Source of the DNA: Bacteroidota bacterium | Lineage (GTDB): Bacteria > Bacteroidota > Bacteroidia > Bacteroidales > F082 | Reading direction: 5' to 3' | Length of the DNA: 64,000 nt | NCBI GenBank assembly: GCA_016715945.1 | Contig: JADJXJ010000001.1 | Coordinates: 2,294,001 to 2,358,000 of the forward strand | In this document: piece after piece, positions 9,751 to 17,684 of the stretch | Numbering within the stretch: position 1 is the stretch's first letter | How the letters are laid out: every line of letters begins with the position of its first letter | Program-made: the position numbers and the translations under genes | Notes under the pieces: model-generated | What the model saw: only the letters and a program-made list of their open reading frames with translations | Databases searched by the model: none | What the model was told of the DNA's origin: nothing

Positions 9751-9784
9751 TGAGCCGGAAACAGCCTTCCGGCTCAGTTTTTTT
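9751..9784 (+). terminator. Rho-independent terminator of queA
   Basis: A perfect 10-bp stem, TGAGCCGGAA / TTCCGGCTCA, with a 6-nt loop, followed by a run of seven T. It lies just before the tag start codon. Confidence 0.9.
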
Positions 9785-9790
9785 CACTTT

Positions 9791-10372
9791 ATGACAAGCG
9801 ACATCTGCCGTTGCCCGTGGGCTGAGGTTCATCCGCTCATGCAAAAGTATCACGACGAAGAATGGGGTGTGCCCCTGCACGACGACCTCAAACTATTCGA
9901 GTATCTGGTGCTCGATGCTTTTCAGGCAGGGCTGAGCTGGCTCACCGTACTCAAAAAACGGGAGGCCTTCAGGGAGGCCTTTCAAGGTTTTGATCCTGTG
10001 CGCATTGCCAATTTTGGCGACAAGGAAGTGGAAATGCTGTTGCAAAACCCCGGAATTATACGCAACAGGCTAAAAATCAATGGCACCATACGCAATGCAC
10101 GGGCGTTTCTGAACCTTTGCGAAAGGCATGGCAGTTTCGACAGCTACATCTGGCAGTTTACTGATTATCAGACGATACAGAACAACTTCACCAGCATAAA
10201 AGAGCTCCCGGCGCGCAGTGTGCAATCGGATGCCATGAGCAAAGCACTCTTCAACCAAGGTTTCACTTTTGTGGGAAGTACCATCTGCTACGCATTTATG
10301 CAGGCAGCCGGTATGGTCAACGATCACCTGACCAGTTGTTTCAGGCATCCTGAAAATCAGAAACTAAAGTAG
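9791..10372 (+). CDS. tag: DNA-3-methyladenine glycosylase I
   Basis: 193 residues with the Tag signatures CPWAE near the N-terminus, YHDEEWGVPLHDD, QAGLSWLTVLKKREAF, NPGIIRNRLKI and FVGSTICYAFMQAAGMVNDH. It excises N3-methyladenine from DNA in base-excision repair. Zinc ligands appear to be kept (Cys near position 6, the YHDEEW His, the NDH His and the following Cys). The residue aligned with E. coli Glu38 is Asp (VLDAFQAGLSW), a conservative change. The start lies 6 nt after the queA terminator, leaving little room for a promoter, so translation may depend on partial read-through or an unrecognised internal promoter. Confidence 0.93.
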   Translation: MTSDICRCPWAEVHPLMQKYHDEEWGVPLHDDLKLFEYLVLDAFQAGLSWLTVLKKREAFREAFQGFDPVRIANFGDKEVEMLLQNPGIIRNRLKINGTIRNARAFLNLCERHGSFDSYIWQFTDYQTIQNNFTSIKELPARSVQSDAMSKALFNQGFTFVGSTICYAFMQAAGMVNDHLTSCFRHPENQKLK

Positions 10373-10463
10373 CATCAGCGCTATGGCGGCACCTGCAAAT
10401 GTTTGCGGAGCGTTTTAAGCAGAGGTGCGGCCAGGGTAGATGACGAAACATTGCCCATTTTCT

Positions 10464-10471
10464 TACCTTTG
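10464..10471 (+). promoter_or_regulatory. -7 box of glyS
   Basis: TACCTTTG followed by C, an exact TAnnTTTG match that ends 5 nt before the glyS ATG. The predicted transcript would be leaderless or nearly so. No well-spaced -33 TTG is visible. Confidence 0.5.
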
Positions 10472-10476
10472 CGCCC

Positions 10477-12003
10477 ATGAATCAGGACGATTTTTTCAAA
10501 AAGCTGACAGCCCATGCCAAGGAGTATGGGTTTGTGTTTCCGTCGAGCGAGATTTACGACGGACTTAGTGCGGTTTACGATTACGGCCAGAACGGTGTCG
10601 AATTGAAGAACAACATCCGCAACTACTGGTGGAAAGCCATGGTGCAGCACCACGAAAACATTGTGGGCATCGACGCTGCCATTTTTATGCATCCCACCAC
10701 CTGGAAAGCATCGGGGCACGTGGATGCATTCAACGATCCGCTCATCGACAACAAAGACTCCAAAAAGCGCTATCGTGCCGATGTGCTGGTGGAAGACCAT
10801 GTGGCTAAGATTGAAGATAAGATAGCTAAGGAAATCGAGAAAGCACGCAAGCGTTTTGGCGAAAGCTTTGACGAACAGCAGTTTGTGAGCACGAATGCCA
10901 GGGTGCTGGAATACCGCGAACAGGCCGAAAACATCAAAAAACGGCTTTATTCGGCCATGGAAGCCGGCGATATGGCAGCCATCAAACAGCTGATTGAGGA
11001 TATTGGCGTAGTTTGTCCGGTGTCGGGCACACGCAACTGGACGGATGTCAGGCAGTTCAACCTGATGTTTTCGACGCAGATGGGCTCAACTGCTGAAGGC
11101 GCCAGCGAAATTTACCTCAGGCCCGAAACTGCTCAGGGTATTTTTGTGAACTACCTCAACGTGCAGAAAACCGGCCGCATGAAAATCCCCTTCGGCATAG
11201 CCCAAACCGGTAAAGCCTTCCGCAACGAGATCGTAGCCCGGCAGTTCATCTTCCGCATGCGCGAGTTCGAACAGATGGAGATGCAGTTTTTTGTCAGGCC
11301 GGGCGAAGAGCTCGAGTGGTTTGATTACTGGAAGAAAGAGCGCCTGAAATGGCATCTCTCGCTGGGCATACCTGCCTCCAAATACCGCTTCCACGACCAC
11401 GAAAAGCTGGCCCACTATGCCAATGCGGCCGCCGACATCGAGTTCGAGTTTCCGTTCGGGTTTAAGGAACTCGAAGGCATCCACTCGCGCACCGATTTCG
11501 ACCTGGGCGCCCACCAGAAATACTCCGGCAAAAAGATCCAGTATTTCGATCCGGAGCTCAACCAGAGCTATGTGCCCTATGTGGTTGAAACCTCAATCGG
11601 TCTCGACCGTATGTTCCTGGCAATGCTGAGCCACGCCTATACTGAGGAAAAACTTGAGGATGGTTCTGAGCGCGTTGTACTTAAACTGCCGGCCATACTG
11701 GCACCTGTCAAGGCTGCCATTCTGCCCCTGGTGGCCAAAGACGGCCTGCCCGAAAAGGCGCGCGAAATCATGGAAACCCTCAAGTACGATTTCTATTGCC
11801 AGTACGAGGAAAAAGACTCCATCGGCAAGCGTTACCGCAGGCACGATGCCATTGGCACACCCCTTTGCATCACAGTAGATCATCAAACACTTGAAGATCA
11901 GACTGTTACTATCCGAGACCGCGACAGCATGCGCCAGGAAAGGGTAGCTATAGATGCTTTGGAGCGCATAATCAGCCAAAAGCTGAAGCCACTGAAAGTT
12001 TGA
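10477..12003 (+). CDS. glyS: Glycyl-tRNA synthetase, dimeric class II type
   Basis: 508 residues. It is the single-chain alpha2 form, not the alpha2beta2 bacterial form. Visible elements: SSEIYDGLSAVYDYGQNGVE, the class II motif 2 region GKAFRNEI with RMREFEQMEMQFFV, motif 3 VVETSIGLDRMFLA (Arg), and a C-terminal anticodon-binding domain (about 410-508: LAPVKAAILPL, GKRYRRHDAIGTPLCITVD). It charges tRNA-Gly. It has its own -7 box and a strong terminator, so it looks monocistronic. Confidence 0.96.
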   Translation: MNQDDFFKKLTAHAKEYGFVFPSSEIYDGLSAVYDYGQNGVELKNNIRNYWWKAMVQHHENIVGIDAAIFMHPTTWKASGHVDAFNDPLIDNKDSKKRYRADVLVEDHVAKIEDKIAKEIEKARKRFGESFDEQQFVSTNARVLEYREQAENIKKRLYSAMEAGDMAAIKQLIEDIGVVCPVSGTRNWTDVRQFNLMFSTQMGSTAEGASEIYLRPETAQGIFVNYLNVQKTGRMKIPFGIAQTGKAFRNEIVARQFIFRMREFEQMEMQFFVRPGEELEWFDYWKKERLKWHLSLGIPASKYRFHDHEKLAHYANAAADIEFEFPFGFKELEGIHSRTDFDLGAHQKYSGKKIQYFDPELNQSYVPYVVETSIGLDRMFLAMLSHAYTEEKLEDGSERVVLKLPAILAPVKAAILPLVAKDGLPEKAREIMETLKYDFYCQYEEKDSIGKRYRRHDAIGTPLCITVDHQTLEDQTVTIRDRDSMRQERVAIDALERIISQKLKPLKV

Positions 12004-12020
12004 CAGGTTTGCAATCCATA

Positions 12021-12051
12021 AAAAAAGCCGCTGTATTAAGGCGGCTTTTTT
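12021..12051. terminator. Bidirectional terminator between glyS and the MscS gene
   Basis: AAAAAAGCCGC / GCGGCTTTTTT with a 9-nt loop. The A and T tracts make it work on both strands, ending glyS from the left and the leftward MscS-type gene from the right. Confidence 0.88.
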
Positions 12052-12068
12052 CATATCCAAGGGCAATG

Positions 12069-12575
12069 TCACTCAGCATTCAGCTCATCGCTTAGCTGGA
12101 TGGTTTTTTGGAGCACGATATTGTTTGGCAGCGAAACCAGCTGCCCCTCTTCGGTTCGGATATAGGTGAAAAAGAGGGAGATATTGTCCACAACACCTTC
12201 GATGGGGTAGTCTTTGTCCAGAATTTTTATTTGGGCTCCAATGCGCACGGGGTGGTTAAAAAACAATATCAGGCTTGCGCTGATGTTCGACAAGATGCTC
12301 CACTGGGCAAAGAAAGCCACGCCCAGAATGGTTAGGGTAGATGTGATGAAGATGGTGAACTGCTGAGGTTTGACCCCCCAGATGGCTGCAAGGAGCACAA
12401 TTGCGACCAGAATCAGGAAAAAGTTGATGATTTTGGTAATGATGCGTTTGCGCTGAAGGGCAAAATGAAATTTTTTCATGATTCCGTTCACCAGGCTGCG
12501 CAAAACGATTTTACCCGCCAGGAGCACCACCAGCACCACCAGCGATTGGATGAGTTGTATCTGGATTGTTTCCAT
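12069..12575 (-). CDS. Small-conductance mechanosensitive channel (MscS family), short form
   Basis: 168 residues from METIQIQLIQS; the frame is open further upstream, but that part overlaps the C69 gene's terminator, so this ATG is preferred. Two hydrophobic segments (about 8-24 and 50-72) precede the pore-lining segment and the beta domain, with GVAFFAQWSILSNISASLIL and FNHPVRIGAQIKI, typical of MscS. It would release osmolytes on hypo-osmotic shock. It lacks the large C-terminal alpha/beta vestibule of E. coli MscS and ends soon after the beta domain, as many short Bacteroidota homologs do. Confidence 0.87.
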   Translation of the reverse strand: METIQIQLIQSLVVLVVLLAGKIVLRSLVNGIMKKFHFALQRKRIITKIINFFLILVAIVLLAAIWGVKPQQFTIFITSTLTILGVAFFAQWSILSNISASLILFFNHPVRIGAQIKILDKDYPIEGVVDNISLFFTYIRTEEGQLVSLPNNIVLQKTIQLSDELNAE

Positions 12576-12638
12576 TTTCGGTTTGTGTTGATTTTCAGCT
12601 ACCGGGTCTGCGATTCTCAAAAAGTATGCCAACAACAT

Positions 12639-12676
12639 AAAAAAGACAGGCTGCCCCATATTGAAGGCAACCTGTC
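12639..12676 (-). terminator. Terminator of the C69 dipeptidase gene
   Basis: Read on the minus strand: GACAGGTTGCC, an 11-nt loop region, then a pairing arm with one G-U pair, followed by six T. It lies 29 nt past the dipeptidase stop codon. Confidence 0.85.
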
Positions 12677-12704
12677 GGTCGTGCAAGGAACGACAATATT
12701 TTGT

Positions 12705-14480
12705 TTAGTGGTTGTCGGGTGCAGTCATGCGCAGTTTGTCTCCTGCATCTTCGACCACTTTACGCAGAAACTGTTCGCTGTATCCGGGCTGTTTCACCTT
12801 GGGGTTGCGCTGGCCGGGCTGGCGGGTTTTGATGTTGCCATCCATGTATTTCATGAAAAGTTCCTGATACAGATGCTTGTAGGCATGGAAAGTCCGGGCC
12901 ACCTGGTCGGTGCTGTAATCGGTGAGGAAAGCCACGGCCGCATTTTTATCTTTTTCGTACAATTTGAGTGCTGCAGCATCGATGGAAGGCGTACGCTCGA
13001 TAAACATTTTTTCCAGGCCGTCGCGCACTGTTTCCACATCGGGTTGAATATACATCCAGCGGGTATAGGCCAGGTTGGAGATTTGATTTGTTACCCAGAA
13101 AAGGGAGGTTTCTGACCATTCCATCATGCCACCATTGCCTTCGGCGATGTGATGCGGGTTGTTTGTCATACTCGAGTAAAGCGGCATATAGACGGTGGCA
13201 TTGGCATCGTCAACACCCCACCAGATGATGCCCCCGATTTCGTCGGGCAGCCAGGAGCGCGACTGGCTCACAAACGAAAATCCGGTTTGCTGTGTCACTG
13301 TGGCGCGTTCGTTCACATAAGTAATGCCATCCACCTTCCAGGTGAGGGGACGCCAGCGGTAGGGCAGGCCGTATGGTCCTGCACCAAAATCTTTGGTCAT
13401 ATCCAGTTCGGTGCCCTGAAGGTGGTCGCGCATGAACATCATCATGTCGTGCAGGCTGATTTTACGCTCGGGCTTTACCCACAGGGGCATACGGTTGGTT
13501 GCGTACTTGTTGGGGTTGGGACGGCCGTCGGCAAAGGTCTCATCGTGGCGGATGTTGCCTTTTACATATTCCCAGTATGCATCCATCCCCGGGCTTACTT
13601 TGTTGAACATGGTCCAAACCCGGATATCGCAGAAACGTGCGCCGCCAAAATCGACGGGTGCATAGGTGTCGCTGAAACTGAAATGTGCATCTTCGCCTAC
13701 ATACCAACCTTTGCTGCGGGCAAAACTGATCACATCGTGGGCATAGACCACCTCGACAGCCGGATCAAAAATTTTGTCCATCTGTTTTGAAGTGATTGAG
13801 GTTTTGCCGTTTGCAAGCGGGAAGGTCTGAATGCGCGCCTGGTTGGCATGGCCGCTTACATAGCCATCGGGAATGCGGAGGGCTACCCAAACAGCTCCCT
13901 TGTTGGCATTGAATTGCTGGCGCGTCTTGCGGTCGGTGCGCATATCGGTGCCTTTGCCGATGAGTTCCATGATCCACACTTCGTCTTTGTCGGCAATGCT
14001 GAACGACTCCCCTGAGCTGTAATAACCATATTCATCGAGGAGTTCGGCAATAATCTTGATTGCCTCGCGGGCTGAGCGGGCACGTTGCAGGGTCACATAA
14101 ATCAGGCTGCCATAGTCCATGATACCAGTGCTATCGGCCAGTTCGGGACGGCCGCCAAAGGTGGTTTCGCCTATGGCCACCTGAAACTGATTCATGTTAC
14201 CTACTACATTGTAGGTGCGTGGTGCTTGTTTTATTTTTCCAAGATATTTTCCTGTATCCCACTCATATATATCGATCATTGTGCCCGGGGCATGTTCGCC
14301 AGCAGGCCAATGGTATAGCTCGCCATACAGCACGTGCGAGTCGGCGGCATAGGTGATCATGGTGCTTCCGTCAACGGAAGCGCCTTTGGTTACCAGGTAA
14401 TTGGTGCAGGCCTGGCCGGCAAGGGGCAGAGCAAGAAAGAGAACTGCCAGGGCAATGGCAAAATACATTCTGAACTTCAT
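12705..14480 (-). CDS. Secreted C69-family dipeptidase
   Basis: 591 residues from MKFRMYFAIA; an ATG two codons upstream is also possible. A signal peptide (about 1-24, ending LAGQA) is followed directly by Cys25 in ACTNYLVTKGASVDGS. In peptidase family C69 (PepD/U34) this Cys becomes the N-terminal nucleophile after processing, so export and activation look coupled here. Conserved blocks include NQFQVAIGETTFGGR, ERARSAREAI-like segments and WIMELIGKG. It probably hydrolyses dipeptides in the periplasm or outside the cell. Monocistronic, with its own -7 box and terminator. Confidence 0.9.
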   Translation of the reverse strand: MKFRMYFAIALAVLFLALPLAGQACTNYLVTKGASVDGSTMITYAADSHVLYGELYHWPAGEHAPGTMIDIYEWDTGKYLGKIKQAPRTYNVVGNMNQFQVAIGETTFGGRPELADSTGIMDYGSLIYVTLQRARSAREAIKIIAELLDEYGYYSSGESFSIADKDEVWIMELIGKGTDMRTDRKTRQQFNANKGAVWVALRIPDGYVSGHANQARIQTFPLANGKTSITSKQMDKIFDPAVEVVYAHDVISFARSKGWYVGEDAHFSFSDTYAPVDFGGARFCDIRVWTMFNKVSPGMDAYWEYVKGNIRHDETFADGRPNPNKYATNRMPLWVKPERKISLHDMMMFMRDHLQGTELDMTKDFGAGPYGLPYRWRPLTWKVDGITYVNERATVTQQTGFSFVSQSRSWLPDEIGGIIWWGVDDANATVYMPLYSSMTNNPHHIAEGNGGMMEWSETSLFWVTNQISNLAYTRWMYIQPDVETVRDGLEKMFIERTPSIDAAALKLYEKDKNAAVAFLTDYSTDQVARTFHAYKHLYQELFMKYMDGNIKTRQPGQRNPKVKQPGYSEQFLRKVVEDAGDKLRMTAPDNH

Positions 14481-14508
14481 AGGCATATGTGCTGATTTTG
14501 TGTTTCAA

Positions 14509-14516
14509 CAAATGTA
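14509..14516 (-). promoter_or_regulatory. -7 box of the C69 dipeptidase gene
   Basis: On the minus strand the sequence is TACATTTG, an exact TAnnTTTG match 28 nt upstream of the start codon. No clear -33 TTG was found. Confidence 0.5.
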
Positions 14517-14708
14517 GGCATTTTGTCCGATATTGCCCCTATAGCACAGCCTCCGGCATGGAATGAACGGTAAGCGGATTCAATCCAGCCTGTTCAAGCC
14601 ATATCCGTTGCCCCGGGGACATCGTTTTTTTACCAAATCAGGTGAGATATTTAACGAAAGGTTTGTATTACATCATGTTACATTGTTTATTTTCACCAAA
14701 AATCTGTC

Positions 14709-15665
14709 ATGAAAAACAACACCATTTTTCTATACAGCCTGGTACTGATTGCAGTCAGCTGGGCGGTTGCCGGGATTTTCTACCTCACCGGCCTCGAGTT
14801 TAGCGGCACCACAGCCCTGCTTTTTGGGTTTGGCTACATGTTTCTTCCCTCCCTTGTTGCCATTGCCCTGAAGCCCAAAGGGGTAAGCTTTCGCAATCTG
14901 GTCTATCTCAATACCCGGCTGAATATCTGGTATTTATGGGCATGGATCATTCCTCCAGTGCTGGTATTGGCAAGTGTTGGCATGGCTTTGTGGCTGCCCG
15001 GGGTGGAATATTCGCCCGACATGTCGGGCATGTTCGATCGGTTTGCTGATAAGCTGAGCCCGGACGACCTGGCCCTGATGAAAGCACAAATGGAGTTGCT
15101 GCCCGTTCACCCGTTCTGGATTGGGCTTGTTGGCGGCATGTTTGCCGGAGCCACGCTCAATCTGGTTGCCGGCATGGGCGAAGAAATGGGCTGGCGTGGC
15201 TACCTGCTGAGGGCTTTCGAAGGAAAAGGTTTTATGTCAGCTTCGCTTATCACAGGTTTTATCTGGGGAATATGGCATGCCCCAATTATCCTGATGGGCC
15301 ACAACTATCCCGACCATCCGCAGCTTGGCGTGCTCATGATGACGGTTTGGTGCATTCTGCTTGCCCCAATGTTTCTTTACCTCACGTTGAAGGCAAAATC
15401 GGTGCTGGCTGCCGGCCTGATGCATGGGACGCTCAATGGCACAGCCGGCACTGCGCTGGTGGTGCTCAACGGTGGCAGTGACCTTACGGTGGGTGTAACA
15501 GGAATCTCCGGGTTTATGGCGCTGGTTGTTATTCTGACCGTTATAGCAGCCTACGACTACTTTTCGGGCCAGCGCATCATGTGGAGCACAATAAACCTGG
15601 CGGAACACAGCCTCACATCAGAAGCAGGTAAGGATAGCAAGGCTGTGGAACAAACGGGAGCTTAG
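14709..15665 (+). CDS. CPBP-family intramembrane glutamic endopeptidase
   Basis: 318 residues, about eight hydrophobic segments. The three CPBP/CaaX-protease motifs are present: EEMGWRG (E158, E159, R163), FIWGIWHAP (His) and HGTLN near residue 240. Bacterial CPBP proteins include bacteriocin self-immunity factors and putative prenyl-protein proteases; the substrate here is unknown. It is convergent with ribF. Its TAG stop and the TAA stop of ribF overlap by two bases, so there is no room for a terminator between them. Confidence 0.9.
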   Translation: MKNNTIFLYSLVLIAVSWAVAGIFYLTGLEFSGTTALLFGFGYMFLPSLVAIALKPKGVSFRNLVYLNTRLNIWYLWAWIIPPVLVLASVGMALWLPGVEYSPDMSGMFDRFADKLSPDDLALMKAQMELLPVHPFWIGLVGGMFAGATLNLVAGMGEEMGWRGYLLRAFEGKGFMSASLITGFIWGIWHAPIILMGHNYPDHPQLGVLMMTVWCILLAPMFLYLTLKAKSVLAAGLMHGTLNGTAGTALVVLNGGSDLTVGVTGISGFMALVVILTVIAAYDYFSGQRIMWSTINLAEHSLTSEAGKDSKAVEQTGA

Positions 15666-16588
15666 GCCAGCAACTTCAGGGCAGCTTCTTTGTCTTTTTC
15701 GAGCTGGTGGCTCAGCTGTTCGAGCGAGTCGAACTTTTGCTCATCGCGTATGCGGTCCACAAAGCTGATGCAAAGCTCGTCGCCGTATATTTCCTGGTCA
15801 AAATTGAAGAGGTGTGCTTCAATGGTCAGGTGTTGTGATCCTACTGTAGGGCGAAATCCTATATTGCTCATTCCCAGATATGTAGTGCCTTTATAGGTGA
15901 CGCGGCAGGCATACACCCCGGTGGCATGGATGAGTTTGTATTGTTCGTCAACGGCCAGATTGGCTGTCGGAAAACCGATCTTGCGGCCCATTGCATTGCC
16001 GTGCACAACGGTTCCGCAAATGGTGTATTCGTAGCCCAGCAGTTTGTTGGCCTTGTGCACATCGCCGGCTTCGAGTGCCTTGCGGATTTTGGTTGAGCTC
16101 ACTGCAATGTTTTCCACATCCTGAGCTGGGATGCGCTCGAGCTTGAAGTTGTATTTGAGGCTCAGGTCGTAGAGCAGCTTGAAATCGCCCATGCGGTTTT
16201 TGCCAAAATGGTGATCGTAGCCTACCACCAGGCGGGCAGGTTTTATTTTTTCGACGATGTAATTGCGGATAAACTCTTCCGAGCTTGTGCGTGAAAAAGC
16301 CCTGGTGAATTCGATGATGATGACATGGTCGATGCCGGTTTTTTCGATCAGCTTCAGCTTTTGCTCCTGGGTGGTGATGAACCTCAGGTGCTGGCTGTCG
16401 ATATTGAGCACAACGCGGGGATGGGGATAAAAAGTAACCACAACGGTCTGACCACCAATTTTGCGGGCATCCTCCACCATTTTCCTGAAAATGGCCTGGT
16501 GGCCAAGGTGAACCCCGTCGAAAGTGCCTACCGTAACGATGGCATTTCTGACTGGTTGAAACTGATTTATGTCGTTATAAACTTTCAC
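15662..16588 (-). CDS. ribF: Bifunctional riboflavin kinase / FAD synthetase
   Basis: 308 residues. The N-terminal FMN adenylyltransferase domain has VTVGTFDGVHLGHQAIF (the HxGH nucleotidyltransferase motif) and VGYDHHFGKNRMGD. The C-terminal flavokinase domain has GNAMGRKIGFPTANL and VYACRV. It converts riboflavin to FMN and then FAD. It lies 37 nt downstream of asd on the same strand, so the two are probably cotranscribed. Its 3' end overlaps the stop codon of the convergent CPBP gene. Confidence 0.95.
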   Translation of the reverse strand: MKVYNDINQFQPVRNAIVTVGTFDGVHLGHQAIFRKMVEDARKIGGQTVVVTFYPHPRVVLNIDSQHLRFITTQEQKLKLIEKTGIDHVIIIEFTRAFSRTSSEEFIRNYIVEKIKPARLVVGYDHHFGKNRMGDFKLLYDLSLKYNFKLERIPAQDVENIAVSSTKIRKALEAGDVHKANKLLGYEYTICGTVVHGNAMGRKIGFPTANLAVDEQYKLIHATGVYACRVTYKGTTYLGMSNIGFRPTVGSQHLTIEAHLFNFDQEIYGDELCISFVDRIRDEQKFDSLEQLSHQLEKDKEAALKLLA

Positions 16589-16625
16589 TTTTCAATGATT
16601 TTCGTGGTGCATTTTGCAGGATGAA

Positions 16626-17624
16626 TCACCGGGCAATCAACCCTTGTTCGCGCATGTATTCAGCAATTTGCACTGCATTGGTTGCAGCGCCCTTGCGCAG
16701 GTTGTCGGCCACAACCCACAGGTTGAGGCCCGAAGGTATGCTGAAATCGCGCCGGATGCGTCCCACAAAGGTCTCGTCGCGTCCTTCGGCAAACAAAGGC
16801 ATGGGGTAAAGATTGAGCGAAGGATCGTCCTGCACCACCAGATTCGGCCAGGATGAGAGCAATTGCCTGACTTGTTCGAGCTCGAAAGGTTTTTCAAATT
16901 CGATGTTGACCGCGATGGAATGGCCACCTTTCACCGGAACCCTGACCACCGTGGCTGTGATGGCAATTTCGGGCGCCTCCATGATCTTACGCGTTTCGAA
17001 AACGAGCTTTTGTTCTTCGCTGGTATAACCGGTTTCGTCGAAGTCGCCCCCGTGCGGGATGAGGTTCATATGGATGGGATGCGGATAGGCCTTCGTTTCG
17101 GGTTGGCGCCCCTGCTGTTCTGCTTCGAGCTGGGCCACACCTTTGAGTCCGCTGCCCGAAACCGATTGATAGGTGCTGATTACCAATCGTTTGATATTAT
17201 ATGCCCGATGCAATGGGGCAAGTGCCATCACCATCTGTATGGTGGAGCAATTGGGGTTGGCAATGATTTTATGGCCGGCTTTGATGGCATGACCGTTTAT
17301 TTCAGGGACAACAAGCGGTATGGCAGGGTCTTTGCGCCAGGCCGAGCTGTTGTCGATGACCACTATTCCGGCCTCGGCAAACAATGGTGCCAGGCGGAGC
17401 GAGGTGCCCGCACCGGCTGAAAACAGTGCAAGATCAGGCTTTTGCTCAAGCGCCCGGGTGTAATCCACTACCGTATATTGCTTTCCGGCAAAACTGAGCC
17501 GGCTTCCCACCGATTTCTCGGAAGCAACGGGAATGAGCATCTCTACCGGAAACTGCCGTGCTTCGAGCACTTTCAGCATTTCGCGCCCCACCATGCCGGT
17601 GGCCCCAACAACTGCTACTTTCAT
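16626..17624 (-). CDS. asd: Aspartate-semialdehyde dehydrogenase
   Basis: 332 residues from MKVAVVGATGMVGREML; the frame extends 16 codons upstream, but the NAD(P)-binding GATGMVG must lie near the N-terminus. The catalytic Cys is C126 in NPNCSTIQ, and YQSVSGSGLKG and GGHSIAVN follow as expected. It reduces aspartyl phosphate to the semialdehyde, leading to lysine, diaminopimelate, threonine and methionine. The promoter lies in the 60-bp divergent spacer shared with the lamin-tail gene. Confidence 0.96.
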   Translation of the reverse strand: MKVAVVGATGMVGREMLKVLEARQFPVEMLIPVASEKSVGSRLSFAGKQYTVVDYTRALEQKPDLALFSAGAGTSLRLAPLFAEAGIVVIDNSSAWRKDPAIPLVVPEINGHAIKAGHKIIANPNCSTIQMVMALAPLHRAYNIKRLVISTYQSVSGSGLKGVAQLEAEQQGRQPETKAYPHPIHMNLIPHGGDFDETGYTSEEQKLVFETRKIMEAPEIAITATVVRVPVKGGHSIAVNIEFEKPFELEQVRQLLSSWPNLVVQDDPSLNLYPMPLFAEGRDETFVGRIRRDFSIPSGLNLWVVADNLRKGAATNAVQIAEYMREQGLIAR

Positions 17625-17669
17625 GAAGATCAGGCTAAAATTGAATACCTTTACCAGTCTGAAACGCTG

Positions 17670-17677
17670 CAAAAATA
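17670..17677 (-). promoter_or_regulatory. -7 box of asd-ribF
   Basis: On the minus strand TATTTTTG followed by C, an exact TAnnTTTG match 45 nt upstream of the asd ATG. It lies just before the start of the divergent lamin-tail gene, so the two transcription units abut. Confidence 0.55.
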
Positions 17678-17684
17678 GAAAATT

